From NCBI GenBank assembly GCA_045594105.1, contig JAZNXY010000122.1:1-17112 (forward strand): 17,112 bases of DNA, read 5' to 3'. Shown piece by piece: positions 1 to 7,882 of this stretch. The notes under the pieces are model-generated. The model worked only from the letters and a program-made list of their open reading frames with translations, did not search any database and was not told where the DNA came from. The stretch comes from URNF01 sp045594105 (lineage in GTDB: Bacteria; Bacillota; Clostridia; Oscillospirales; Acutalibacteraceae). The position numbers and the translations under genes were made by a program. Positions within the stretch are counted from its first letter, which is position 1. Each line of letters begins with the position of its first letter.

Positions 1-121
1 TTGGATAGAGCTGCAAAGTATAAACCCCTATTATCCCCCCCGCCGTTTTTCAGGCGTGGATGCACAAAGCGTGCATATTTTAGGCAAAGTGATAGAGTCC
101 CGCAGAAAATTCGCATAAATG

Positions 122-150
122 AAAGCCCTTGTCGGTTGACAAGGGCTTTT
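122..150. terminator. Bidirectional intrinsic terminator downstream of the GH3 gene
   Basis: A perfect 12-bp stem (122-133 with 138-149, loop GGTT) is followed on the plus strand by a T-rich tail. It begins three bases past the GH3 stop codon, so it can end GH3 transcription on the minus strand. The T-tract is better on the plus strand, so something entering from the left may also stop here. Bases 1-121 hold no gene I recognise, only a 7-C run (35-41) and a short hairpin (about 58-75). Confidence 0.8.
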
Positions 151-152
151 TA

Positions 153-2320
153 TTATTGCAATGTAAATGTTTTGGTTAACAAGAGGTTATCTGCACAGCC
201 GACAGACAGCTCGAAAGCGCCCGGCTCGGACACAAGCTTTTGCTCAAAGTTCCAGAAACGCAGCATCGGCTCGGTCACCTTAAAGGTAACCTCTTTGCGT
301 TCGCCTGCCTCAAAATACATCTTTTCAAACGCAATCAGCTGCTGTACGGGGCGTGCAACCGAGCCCACCACGTCACGCATATACAACTGTACCGTTTCAA
401 AACCTGCTCTGTGGCTGTCGTTATGTACGGTAACCGTCACGGTCAGCGTATCGTCGGCGGTCATTGTTTCCGCATCAAGGGTCAGACCCTCATACACAAA
501 ATGGCTGTAAGAAAGACCGTATCCAAACGGGAACAACGCCAAGTTACCGCAACCGTTGTAGTTGGAGCAAAACCGAATAAAGTCATTGTCTCTGTCGACA
601 GGTTTCGGTCTGCCCGTGTTCAAGCGGTTATAGTAGAGCGGCACCTGACCAAGCGCTTTCGGGAAGGACATGGTCAGCTTGCCCGAAGGATTCACCTTGC
701 CAAACAAAAGATCCGCCGCCGCATTACCGCCTTCGGTACCCGGCATCCACATCTCCAGAATGGCGGGTGCCGTTTTGACGAGTTCGGTCAGCACCAACGG
801 ACGTCCGTTAAACAACAGCACTGCCGTGTTGGGATTCGCCGCTACTACCGCTTGTACCAACTCTTCCTGTACACCGGGTATGTCCAGATCGCTACGGCTG
901 GCACCTTCGCCGGAATACTCCTGCGGCTCACCAATACACACAATGACAATATCCGCCGCCTTTGCTGCGGCTGCCGCCTCATCAAAGCCACTGCGGTCGG
1001 CGTCACCAAGCTTGTTGCCGCAACCACGCACGACAGTAATGTCAGCATCCGGTAATGCCGCCGCAACGCCCTGTCGTACAGTGACAATATCCTTTTTATC
1101 GGTATTGCCGTTGCAATACCACATACCGAGGATGGCGGCAGTATCTGCAAACGGGCCGATAAGCGCCACCTTTTTCGCATCCGCAGAAAACGGCAAAACG
1201 CCGTCGTTTTTCAGCAGCACAGCCGAAGCGTCTGCCGCTTTTCTGGCAATGGCACGGTGCTCGGGTGTGAGACAAACCTGTTCCACCTTTGCATTGGAAG
1301 CATCACGATACGGATCTTCAAACAAGCCAAGGTCTTTTTTCAGCTGCAGCACACGCATAACCGCTGCATCCAACTGCTGTTCGGTAAATACGCCCTGTTC
1401 AATCAGTGTTTTCAGATGGTGGAAATACCCGCTGGAACACATTTCAATGTCACAGCCGTTTTGGAATGCACGGGTAGCCGCCTCACGCTGATCTGCCGCA
1501 ACACCGTGGTTTTCCAGCTCGCCTACCGCATTAAAATCACTGATAACCACACCGTCAAAGCCCCACTCGTCCTTCAGCACGGTCTGCATCAGCCGCGGAT
1601 TGGCAATAGACGGAATGCCATTTAATGTGTTAAAGGACGGCATCAGCATCCGCACGCCTGCGTCAATACACGCTTTATAAGCAGGGAGATAGTATTCACG
1701 TAGCACGTGTTCGAAAAGCTCTACCGTGTTATAATCCCGGCCGCCTTCCGCACCGCCGTAGGCGGCAAAGTGCTTGACACATGCGGCAATATGGTCGGGG
1801 TCAGATAAATCATCACCCTGCAAAGCACGCACCTGTGCCGCACCCATCATACCGTTGAGCATTGCCCCTTCGCCGCAGGTTTCCATCACACGGCCCAACG
1901 TGCATCACGTACGTAGTCCACCATCGGGGTGAAGGTAACCTGTACACCGCCCGCAGACGCCTCTTTAGCGGCCATGCGGGAGCATGCCTCCACAAGTGCC
2001 GTATCAAAAGAACATCCCAGTGCCAACGGAATGGGATAAATGGTGCGGTACCCATGAATAACGTCCATCATAAACAGCAACGGTATTTTATTGCGGTCAG
2101 CCGCCAGGTGTGCATCCTGTATCGCCCGCATCATATCAGCGGAAGGATAATTGAGCACACTGCCCACATGATGAATATTTTCTTCGGTCAAATCCAGCTT
2201 GGTACGTGGTCCGGTCACGTCACCGCCGTGACAGCCAAGTACATCCGCCTCATACTGTGTCAACTGTCCGATTTTCTCATCCACAGTCATTTGTCCCAAC
2301 AGCTTCTGTAAATCTACCAT
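153..2320 (-). pseudogene. GH3 beta-glucosidase (BglX-like), frameshifted
   Basis: This is a family 3 glycoside hydrolase that would release glucose (or xylose) from the non-reducing end of short beta-linked oligosaccharides. It has no signal peptide, so it probably acts in the cytoplasm on imported sugars. The N-terminal part (2320 to about 1897) ends in VRDARW. The rest continues in another frame as GRVMETCGEG, which normally follows directly. Restoring one base gives about 722 residues, a full-length enzyme. Visible motifs are KHFAAYGGAEGGRDYN, the nucleophile Asp in VVISDF, SGEGASRSDLDIPG in the second alpha/beta domain (likely acid/base Glu region), and a C-terminal fibronectin-III-like domain with QLYMRDVVGSV. 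The start ATG has AAGGGGG about 7 bases upstream. The break is one missing base in a C run at 1894-1896: a true pseudogene or a sequencing indel. The reading frame is otherwise clean, which favours a recent change or an error. Confidence 0.9.
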
Positions 2321-2341
2321 CGGTATACCCCCTTTTTAGGA

Positions 2342-2371
2342 AATATACCATATTTTTCACTATATCGTCAA
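2342..2371 (-). promoter_or_regulatory. Sigma-A-type promoter for the GH3 gene
   Basis: On the minus strand, TTGACG (2371-2366) lies 18 bases before TATATT (2347-2342), each 5/6 to consensus. Transcription would start near 2335, leaving a leader of only about 15 bases that carries the ribosome binding site. Confidence 0.55.
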
Positions 2372-2408
2372 TGACAGAATTGCCCTTTTCCCGCATTTCC
2401 TGTCCTTT

Positions 2409-2837
2409 TTAGACGTACGCGCGTAAATCCTCCATCAATTTATCCTCGGCATCGATCAGACGCTTTGCGAAATCCTGCGCACGCTTTTCGGCATTTTTAT
2501 ACTTATTGACATACTCTGCCAGCTTTTGAATGCCCATATTACAGCCGTCCATCATCAGTGTAGCAATGGTATGGTCGGTATCATTCATCATCATTTTCAT
2601 ATCCACTTTCATGGTCGCCATACCTTTGGCAATGGGATTGGGCTCTTTGCCCTCGTCTCCGTATTCTCGCAGCATCTCACGGACTTCATCTTCCAATCGT
2701 TTATGGGACTCCAGGGTTTCTTTCAGCAGCTTATGCAGATTTTCGTTATCGGTGCGATCAATCATCTGTTCTATAGAGTCAATCGCCATTTTACAGCCCG
2801 CATCGGTTTCTCTCAGCAATTTTTCGGTATCGTTCAT
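2409..2837 (-). CDS. Small helical, Met-rich protein, possible ferritin-like bundle
   Basis: A 142-residue soluble protein with no signal peptide or membrane segment. It reads as almost continuous amphipathic helix, apart from a break around GDEGKEPNP (about residues 60-68). This would suit a four-helix bundle, and the pattern resembles the DUF2383-type ferritin-like proteins of Clostridia, a tentative resemblance. Residues about 72-102 hold nine methionines, including KMMM and LMMDGCNM, with nearby His, Asp and Cys. That could be a metal or membrane contact patch, or simply core packing. The start is well set by AAAGGAGG 6-7 bases before the ATG. It lies upstream of the GH3 gene, which has its own promoter in the 88-base gap. 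Function unknown. Confidence 0.8.
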   Translation of the reverse strand: MNDTEKLLRETDAGCKMAIDSIEQMIDRTDNENLHKLLKETLESHKRLEDEVREMLREYGDEGKEPNPIAKGMATMKVDMKMMMNDTDHTIATLMMDGCNMGIQKLAEYVNKYKNAEKRAQDFAKRLIDAEDKLMEDLRAYV

Positions 2838-2909
2838 TTTTTATCCTCCTTTACTTTCCAACACTATTTTGTGCCAAAAAACAGATAATATCACAAGGAG
2901 GTGAAAAAA

Positions 2910-3065
2910 GTGCATAAACAAAGTGAGATTTTCAAGGACCCTGAGATGACTGCCTATTTCGAAACATTGCCTACCGTCGTCAGAGAAGCTGTGTTTCAAA
3001 GCGGTGTACAGATACACACATTAGAGGAATTAAAGGATTTTGCTACACGATATACCGCCACCTAA
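2910..3065 (+). CDS. Small conserved-looking protein of 51 residues (GTG start)
   Basis: A short gene starting at GTG, with a strong AAGGAGGTG placed 6-8 bases upstream. It encodes MHKQSEIFKDPEMTAYFETL, then a helix-rich tail ending in LKDFATRYTAT. It is acidic and soluble, with no Cys pair, transmembrane segment or leader. The DPEMxAYFETLP region, with a short hydrophobic helix after it, looks like a folded mini-domain. I have an impression of similar stand-alone small proteins in gut Clostridia but cannot name a family. It is divergent from the Met-rich helical gene (72-base gap) and runs into a strong hairpin terminator four to seven bases past its stop. That supports a real, independently transcribed gene. 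Function unknown. Confidence 0.7.
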   Translation: MHKQSEIFKDPEMTAYFETLPTVVREAVFQSGVQIHTLEELKDFATRYTAT

Positions 3066-3071
3066 ACAGAA

Positions 3072-3104
3072 AAAAGGCGTATTGCCTTAAGCAATACGCC
3101 TTTT
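3072..3104. terminator. Bidirectional terminator between the 51-codon gene and GAPDH
   Basis: A perfect 14-bp stem (3072-3085 with 3091-3104, loop CTTAA) has an A-run on one flank and a T-run on the other. It serves both the plus-strand small gene (stop 3065) and the convergent GAPDH gene (stop 3115). Confidence 0.9.
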
Positions 3105-3114
3105 GTTGCTAAAA

Positions 3115-4131
3115 TCAGATTTCAGCGAAGTATTTGATGGTGCGAACCATCTGGCTGGTGTAGGAGTTCTCGTTGTCGTACCAAGACACAACCTGTACCT
3201 GATAGGTGTCGTCGTCGATCTTCGCAACCATGGTCTGGGTAGCGTCGAACAAGGAACCGTAACGGATACCGATGATGTCAGAGGAAACGATCATATCCTC
3301 GTTGTAGCCGAAGGACTCGGAAGCTGCAGCTTTCATAGCAGCATTGATGCCGTCAACGGTGATGTCCTTACCTTTAACAACCGCTACCAGGATAGTGGTA
3401 GAACCGGTGCAGGTGGGAACGCGCTGAGCGGAACCGATGAGCTTGCCGGACAGTTCGGGAATAACCAAGCCGATAGCTTTAGCAGCACCGGTGGAGTTGG
3501 GAACGATGTTCTGTGCACCGGCACGAGCACGGCGAAGGTCGCCTTTGCGATGCGGGCCGTCGAGGATCATCTGGTCACCGGTGTAAGCATGCACGGTGGT
3601 CATGATACCGCTCTGGATCGGTGCAAAGTCGTTGAGTGCTTTAGCCATGGGAGCCAAGCAGTTGGTGGTGCAGGAAGCCGCAGAGATGATTTTGTCATCA
3701 GCGGTCAGGATGTTCTCGTTAACGCTGAACACGACGGTTTTGGTCTCTTTGTCAGCAGGAGCGGAGATAACAACCTTTTTAGCGCCGGCATCGATGTGTG
3801 CCTGGCTCTTTTCTTTGGTGCAGTAGAAACCGGTGCATTCCAGTACTACGTCAACGCCGATTTCACCCCAGGGGAGATCTGCAGCGTTTTTTTCGGAATA
3901 GATTTTCAGCACTTTACCGTCTACGGTGATGGTGCCGGCTTCGTCATCAGCTTCTACGGTGTGACCGTCATAACGACCCTGAGCGGTGTCGTATTTGAGA
4001 AGATGAGCGAGCATGCTGGGTTTGGTCAGGTCGTTGATAGCGACCAGTTCGTAACCTTCGGCGCCGAACATCTGACGGAAAGCCAGACGGCCGATGCGGC
4101 CGAAACCATTGATTGCAACTTTAACTGCCAT
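3115..4131 (-). CDS. gap: Glyceraldehyde-3-phosphate dehydrogenase
   Basis: Phosphorylating GAPDH of glycolysis: glyceraldehyde-3-phosphate + NAD+ + Pi to 1,3-bisphosphoglycerate, cytosolic tetramer. The 338-residue length is normal. The Rossmann NAD motif NGFGRIGR is at residues 8-15. Asp in INDL (about 34) favours NAD over NADP. The active-site Cys154 lies in ASCTTNCLAP and its partner His181 in HAYTGDQ. RRARAGAQNIVPNSTGAAK and the C-terminal WYDNENSY are family signatures. The start has GGAGG 9 bases upstream. It stands alone between its promoter and a strong terminator rather than in the usual gap-pgk-tpi operon. Codon choice is strongly biased, as expected for a highly expressed gene. 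This bias also creates a long open antisense frame that is not a gene. Confidence 0.98.
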   Translation of the reverse strand: MAVKVAINGFGRIGRLAFRQMFGAEGYELVAINDLTKPSMLAHLLKYDTAQGRYDGHTVEADDEAGTITVDGKVLKIYSEKNAADLPWGEIGVDVVLECTGFYCTKEKSQAHIDAGAKKVVISAPADKETKTVVFSVNENILTADDKIISAASCTTNCLAPMAKALNDFAPIQSGIMTTVHAYTGDQMILDGPHRKGDLRRARAGAQNIVPNSTGAAKAIGLVIPELSGKLIGSAQRVPTCTGSTTILVAVVKGKDITVDGINAAMKAAASESFGYNEDMIVSSDIIGIRYGSLFDATQTMVAKIDDDTYQVQVVSWYDNENSYTSQMVRTIKYFAEI

Positions 4132-4166
4132 AATAGATAACCTCCAAACAAAATTTTCTGGATACT

Positions 4167-4195
4167 ATTTTATTCCTTTTTTTCAAAAAAAGCAA
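4167..4195 (-). promoter_or_regulatory. gap: Sigma-A-type promoter for GAPDH
   Basis: On the minus strand, TTGCTT (4195-4190) is 17 bases before TAAAAT (4172-4167). Start would be near 4160, about 29 bases before the ATG. The spacer is a T7-G-A7 block, which is probably intrinsically bent. A TTGACA lies further upstream but has no -10 at usable spacing. Confidence 0.6.
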
Positions 4196-4261
4196 TAGTT
4201 TGTCAATTTTTTAACCAACTTTTTACGATTTTCGTGAGGTTGAACAAAAAGAGGTGGAAAA

Positions 4262-4462
4262 TTGTACCGCTTACCAACATTTTACCCACTCATTGAGCAG
4301 GGTATACAAGAAAAAGTTAAAAAACCCGTATTTTCCCATTCCCTGCCTCTGACCGAAGGGCAGCTACGGTTACGCATTGCCGAGACCGTATTATCAACCC
4401 CACCTGCCAATCCTGCTCACAAAGCCGCAGCAGCACTTTTGCAGCTTTTGGATGAACAGTAA
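4262..4462 (+). CDS. Small hypothetical protein of 66 residues (TTG start)
   Basis: A short gene starting at TTG with AGAGGTGG immediately upstream (about 5 bases spacing). The product begins MYRLPTFYPLIEQGIQEKV. It has a central SLPLTEGQLRLRIAETVL segment and an Ala/Leu-rich helix ending LLQLLDEQ. It has no membrane span, signal or metal motif. It is divergent from GAPDH and convergent with the membrane-protein gene, and its stop codon touches the left arm of the terminator at 4464. I do not recognise the family. The SD, the protein-like composition and the layout, which matches the 51-codon gene on the other side of GAPDH, favour a real gene. A comparative search would be needed to settle it. 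Confidence 0.55.
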   Translation: MYRLPTFYPLIEQGIQEKVKKPVFSHSLPLTEGQLRLRIAETVLSTPPANPAHKAAAALLQLLDEQ

Positions 4463-4463
4463 A

Positions 4464-4493
4464 AGCGGTGAACGTTTCAAAACGTTCACCGCT
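4464..4493. terminator. Terminator between the 66-codon gene and the membrane-protein gene
   Basis: A perfect 13-bp stem (4464-4476 with 4481-4493, loop TCAA). On the minus strand it is followed by CTTTT, and it sits 5 bases past the stop of the 8-TM protein, so its main role is probably to end the gltA transcript. Confidence 0.8.
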
Positions 4494-4498
4494 CGTGT

Positions 4499-5389
4499 TT
4501 ATTCCATATCTTCAGTTACCGATACCGCTTCGATCTTCTCTTCGGAGGGTATGGCTTGTTGCGGTGTCAACACCCAATACAGCAAAAAGGCAACAGCCAA
4601 ACAGCCCACGGCAAAATCGGGAACACCCGCTAACTGACCTGTACGGTAAGCATCCCCCTGTCCGAGCAGGAAGAATACCACACGGGACAGTGTGCCCGAA
4701 ACGGTCATAATAACCGTCATACAGCCGAACCATACCGTTTTCCACGGATTACCGCCCACATCACTCATCTGCCGTGCAAATGCAAACAGGAACAGCATCG
4801 CACACAACAGCATAGCAAAGTCGAAGAAGCTTTCATGAATGCCCACCGCACTCGCATAGGACACTTCATACCGTGCCAGCCGCATCCATATCCAAAATAC
4901 AGGTGCCAGTGCCCACAACGGATACGCACCCCGCACCTCCTCGTTTTCGCTGAGATAGAAAAAGCCCAGCCGCATAAAATATACGCCGCTCAAAATGCCG
5001 AGTGCAAGGGACAAGAACAGCGTCACCCGCTCGGCAGGACCCGACGGCACGCCACCGGGAGGCGGTGCGACACCGTTGGCCGACCACTGATACAGCTGTA
5101 TCACCGATACCACCAGAACGACCAAGCCCAACACCATCATCAAAACGGCCACAGGCAGTAGCCACGGTGCTTTGACAAAAGGTAATGCGGGCAGATGGTT
5201 TCTGTCTGTATACAGCAGAATACCCACCGCTGCAAAAGCAGCGAGCATAACACCCATAATCACATAATTAAATGCAAACATGCCTGTATCCATACTCTGC
5301 ATCAGCGGGGTAAGCACACAACGCAACACAGTAACCAACGCGGTCACACCCAATGTGATCCACAGCGCCAATTTACGTTTTTCAAGCAT
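4499..5389 (-). CDS. Eight-segment membrane protein of unknown function
   Basis: A 296-residue integral membrane protein. Hydrophobic segments lie at about residues 7-28, 39-60, 75-100, 124-147, 157-175, 188-207, 218-243 and 254-272. The tail is short and acidic (PSEEKIEAVSVTEDME), and a Pro/Gly-rich loop (APPPGGVPSGPAE) follows TM3. No transporter or enzyme motif is visible, and I cannot assign a family. The start ATG is 11 bases past the citrate synthase stop, and the AGAGG ribosome binding site overlaps that stop. The two genes are therefore surely co-transcribed and perhaps translationally coupled. Whether the pairing is functional (for example organic-acid related) or incidental is unknown. 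Confidence 0.85.
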   Translation of the reverse strand: MLEKRKLALWITLGVTALVTVLRCVLTPLMQSMDTGMFAFNYVIMGVMLAAFAAVGILLYTDRNHLPALPFVKAPWLLPVAVLMMVLGLVVLVVSVIQLYQWSANGVAPPPGGVPSGPAERVTLFLSLALGILSGVYFMRLGFFYLSENEEVRGAYPLWALAPVFWIWMRLARYEVSYASAVGIHESFFDFAMLLCAMLFLFAFARQMSDVGGNPWKTVWFGCMTVIMTVSGTLSRVVFFLLGQGDAYRTGQLAGVPDFAVGCLAVAFLLYWVLTPQQAIPSEEKIEAVSVTEDME

Positions 5390-5400
5390 CGTTCTACCTC

Positions 5401-6765
5401 TTATCTTTCAGCAATCGGTACGTACATATTCTCGCCCACAATCGCTTTGTACGCAGGACGGATAATTCTGCCGCCCGTCGTGATTTCTTCGATACGGTGT
5501 GCACACCAGCCCGCCATACGTGCAGTGGCAAACAACGGTGTAAATAAATCGGGATCAATACCCAAAGCGGTATACACAAGTCCCGAATACATATCCACGT
5601 TCGCACAAATGGCTTTTTTATCCCCGTGGATTTTTTCAAATATCGTAGGTGTCACCAGCTCTACCATTTCGAGCAGGCGGAACTCGTCACCAAAGCCCTT
5701 CTTATCTGCCAAATCATACGCATATCGCTTCAGAATCACTGCACGAGGATCGGAGGTGGTGTACACTGCGTGTCCCATACCGTATACAAGACCCGAACGG
5801 TCACCCGCTTCCTTGCGCATCAGTTTCTCAACAAAGGCAGAAACCTCGTCTTCGTCATCCCAATTCTTGATACCTTCCTTAAGATAACCGAGCATTTCCA
5901 TGACCTTCATATTGGCACCACCGTGACGCGGACCCTTCAAGGAACCAATAGCGGCAGACATCGCTGCGTAGGTGTCAGTGCCCGAGGAGGACAACACACG
6001 TGCGGCAAAGGTGGAGTTATTACCACCGCCGTGCTCAGCATGCAGCATCAGACACAGGTCCAGAATACGTGCCTCTTCGGGCGTAAAGGTGGAATCCGCA
6101 CGAATACTGTGCAGAATGGTTTCCGCAGTAGATAAGCCCTTCACATTGGGGTGGAAAAACATACTTTTTTTGTCATAATAACGACGCTTCACCTGATAAG
6201 CGTGTGCCATAATGCTGGGCATTTTCGCAAGCAGATCCAGCGACTGCCGTACGACGTTTTCATCCGCCAACGAATCGGGGTCTTCATCTTCCGCATACAG
6301 TGCCAATACGGCACGGCTCATCTGATTCATAATATTGGGAGACGGCATACGCACCAGCATATTTTCCGCAAAGTTCCCGGGCAATTCTCTGTATTCGGAT
6401 AACAACTCGATAAATGCCTCTAACTGCTTGGTGGTAGGCAGCTTGCCAAACAACAGCAGCCACGCAACTTCCTCGTATCCGCAGCGTCCCTCTGCGGTTG
6501 TACCACGAACCAGATCCTCGATGTTATAGCCACGATAGGTAAGACGGCCGGGTACAGGCGAAATTTCGCCTTCGTTTACCACGTAGCCGTGTACGTTACA
6601 AATCTTGGTAAGTCCTGCCATAACACCCGTACCGTCGTCATTACGCAAACCACGTTTGACATGATAACGGATAAACTTCTCGGGGGAAATATAGTTATTT
6701 TTTCGGTTTTCCTCGCATAAATTGGACAAGGTAGTACCTAAAATATTTACGCTTTCTTTACTCAT
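5401..6765 (-). CDS. gltA: Citrate synthase
   Basis: Condenses oxaloacetate with acetyl-CoA to citrate, the entry to the oxidative TCA branch. In an anaerobe this mainly supplies 2-oxoglutarate for glutamate. Of 454 residues, the catalytic triad is visible: His245 in HAEHGGGN, His332 in GMGHAVY and Asp391 in NVDMYSG. GPRHGGAN (278-285) is also typical. The N-terminal extension of roughly 60 residues before the core is common in the longer Clostridia enzymes. I chose ATG at 6765, preceded by GAGG about 9 bases upstream. An in-frame extension to 6858 crosses the promoter and has no ribosome binding site. 2-methylcitrate synthase activity cannot be excluded from sequence alone. First gene of a two-gene transcript with the 8-TM protein. 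Confidence 0.95.
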   Translation of the reverse strand: MSKESVNILGTTLSNLCEENRKNNYISPEKFIRYHVKRGLRNDDGTGVMAGLTKICNVHGYVVNEGEISPVPGRLTYRGYNIEDLVRGTTAEGRCGYEEVAWLLLFGKLPTTKQLEAFIELLSEYRELPGNFAENMLVRMPSPNIMNQMSRAVLALYAEDEDPDSLADENVVRQSLDLLAKMPSIMAHAYQVKRRYYDKKSMFFHPNVKGLSTAETILHSIRADSTFTPEEARILDLCLMLHAEHGGGNNSTFAARVLSSSGTDTYAAMSAAIGSLKGPRHGGANMKVMEMLGYLKEGIKNWDDEDEVSAFVEKLMRKEAGDRSGLVYGMGHAVYTTSDPRAVILKRYAYDLADKKGFGDEFRLLEMVELVTPTIFEKIHGDKKAICANVDMYSGLVYTALGIDPDLFTPLFATARMAGWCAHRIEEITTGGRIIRPAYKAIVGENMYVPIAER

Positions 6766-6808
6766 TTCAAAAAACCTCGCTTTTGCGAAAAGTGCATAAA
6801 GATACTTT

Positions 6809-6837
6809 AGTATACCGCATTTTACAAACAAAGTCAA
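6809..6837 (-). promoter_or_regulatory. gltA: Sigma-A-type promoter for gltA
   Basis: On the minus strand, TTGACT (6837-6832) lies 17 bases before TATACT (6814-6809), both 5/6 to consensus. Start near 6802 gives a leader of about 37 bases. It shares the 93-base intergenic space with the start of the divergent spoIID-type gene. Confidence 0.7.
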
Positions 6838-6858
6838 CATAAAAGGGAGGAAAACCAA

Positions 6859-7803
6859 GTGAAAGGATATGTTTTTCTGACGCTTTTTTCGGTGGCGGTA
6901 TTGCTTTTTACCCCATTTTTTGCTTTTGGTCGCACCGCAAATACCACCCCGCCGCCAATCCCCGCACCCACGCCTGTACAGGCGTCCGTTTTCAAGGTAA
7001 AAAACGATACCACGGGCGAGGTAATCACCTTTACCGAGACAAACTTTTTAATCGGTATCGTGTCCTGCGAAATGGCACCCTCTTCCCCTCCCGAAGCATT
7101 GAAGGCACAAGCGGTTGCCGCCTACACCTACTACTGCAAACAGCGTGCCGCCTCTGCAGACGGCATTTTTTCCAACGTACCCGAAACGCTGTTTACAAAA
7201 GGCACCGAGCAAGGTATGAAAGAACGGTTTGGTGACCAATATGACAAATGGTACGGCATCCTGAAGGATATCGTACAAGCGGTGGAGGGGCAAACCATCG
7301 TGTATAATAACGAGCCCATCACCGCCTGCTATCACGCCATCAGTGCGGGACTTACCGAAAGTGCCGCTACCGTTTGGGGCGGTGACTATCCATACCTTAC
7401 CCCTGTTGACAGTGCAGGCGATCTGTCCGCAGAGGGCTACAGCTCCTCTGTGACAGTGAGTCGGGAAGACCTTGTCAGCAAGCTGCAAGCCGCCAATGCC
7501 GCCTTCACACCCACCGACACCCCCGAGGGTTGGTTTACAGACACCGTCACCACCGACAGCGGTTTTGTAAAATCGGTCAACGTGTGCGGCACCGCCTTTA
7601 CCGGTCCTGCTCTGCGTACGGCACTGTCCTTGCGTTCCCCTTGTTTCACGGTTGCGTACAGTGACAAGGGATTTACCTTTGCAGTCTACGGATACGGGCA
7701 TAACGTCGGTATGAGCCAGGCGGGAGCAAAATATATGGCGGAGCAAGGTGCGTCCTATAAGGAAATCTTGGCACACTACTATCCCCGGACCACGATTGTA
7801 TAA
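6859..7803 (+). CDS. spoIID: SpoIID/LytB-domain protein (stage II sporulation protein D)
   Basis: A 314-residue protein with an N-terminal hydrophobic segment (about 4-23) that acts as membrane anchor or signal, then a Pro/Thr-rich linker (NTTPPPIPAPTP) and a SpoIID domain. In Bacillus, SpoIID is a lytic transglycosylase that trims peptidoglycan at the engulfing membrane, working with SpoIIP and SpoIIM. Matching motifs are VSCEMAP (equivalent to the catalytic Glu region), PPEALKAQAVAAYTYY, CYHAISAGLTESA, and the C-terminal GHNVGMSQAGAKYMAEQGASY with ILAHYYP. The start is GTG with GGGAGG upstream. A general SpoIID-like wall enzyme outside engulfment is possible, because the usual neighbours (murA, spoIIQ) are absent and only this domain is seen. 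No clear sigma-E promoter could be identified. Confidence 0.88.
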   Translation: MKGYVFLTLFSVAVLLFTPFFAFGRTANTTPPPIPAPTPVQASVFKVKNDTTGEVITFTETNFLIGIVSCEMAPSSPPEALKAQAVAAYTYYCKQRAASADGIFSNVPETLFTKGTEQGMKERFGDQYDKWYGILKDIVQAVEGQTIVYNNEPITACYHAISAGLTESAATVWGGDYPYLTPVDSAGDLSAEGYSSSVTVSREDLVSKLQAANAAFTPTDTPEGWFTDTVTTDSGFVKSVNVCGTAFTGPALRTALSLRSPCFTVAYSDKGFTFAVYGYGHNVGMSQAGAKYMAEQGASYKEILAHYYPRTTIV

Positions 7804-7843
7804 AAAAATCGAAAAAAGTCTTTTCTTTTGTTTTGATATGGTC

Positions 7844-7849
7844 TATAAT
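7844..7849 (+). promoter_or_regulatory. Possible -10 box for the S11 carboxypeptidase gene
   Basis: A perfect TATAAT lies 33 bases before the ATG in the 79-base gap after spoIID. The matching -35 position holds only a T-rich sequence with no TTGACA-like hexamer. The gene could instead be read through from spoIID, as there is no terminator between them. Confidence 0.35.
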
Positions 7850-7882
7850 AAAAAATGATACTAAAACAAAGGAAGAAAACAG

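Noticed and set aside
1..121. Possible 3' end of a structured RNA at the left edge
   Set aside because: Short hairpins and a good terminator are present, but no known RNA family could be recognised from the visible part.
240..1491. Long plus-strand frames antisense to the GH3 gene
   Set aside because: The minus strand carries clear GH3 motifs across the same bases; the antisense products show no domain and low-complexity composition.
2838..2909. TTGGCAC resembling a sigma-54 promoter in the divergent gap
   Set aside because: The required TTGC element five bases downstream is absent.
3103..4140. 345-codon open frame on the plus strand, antisense to the whole GAPDH gene
   Set aside because: It mirrors GAPDH, has no ribosome binding site or family motifs, and its length is explained by the strong codon bias of GAPDH.
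6766..6858. 31-residue N-terminal extension of citrate synthase
   Set aside because: It covers the TTGACT-17-TATACT promoter; the ATG at 6765 has its own ribosome binding site.
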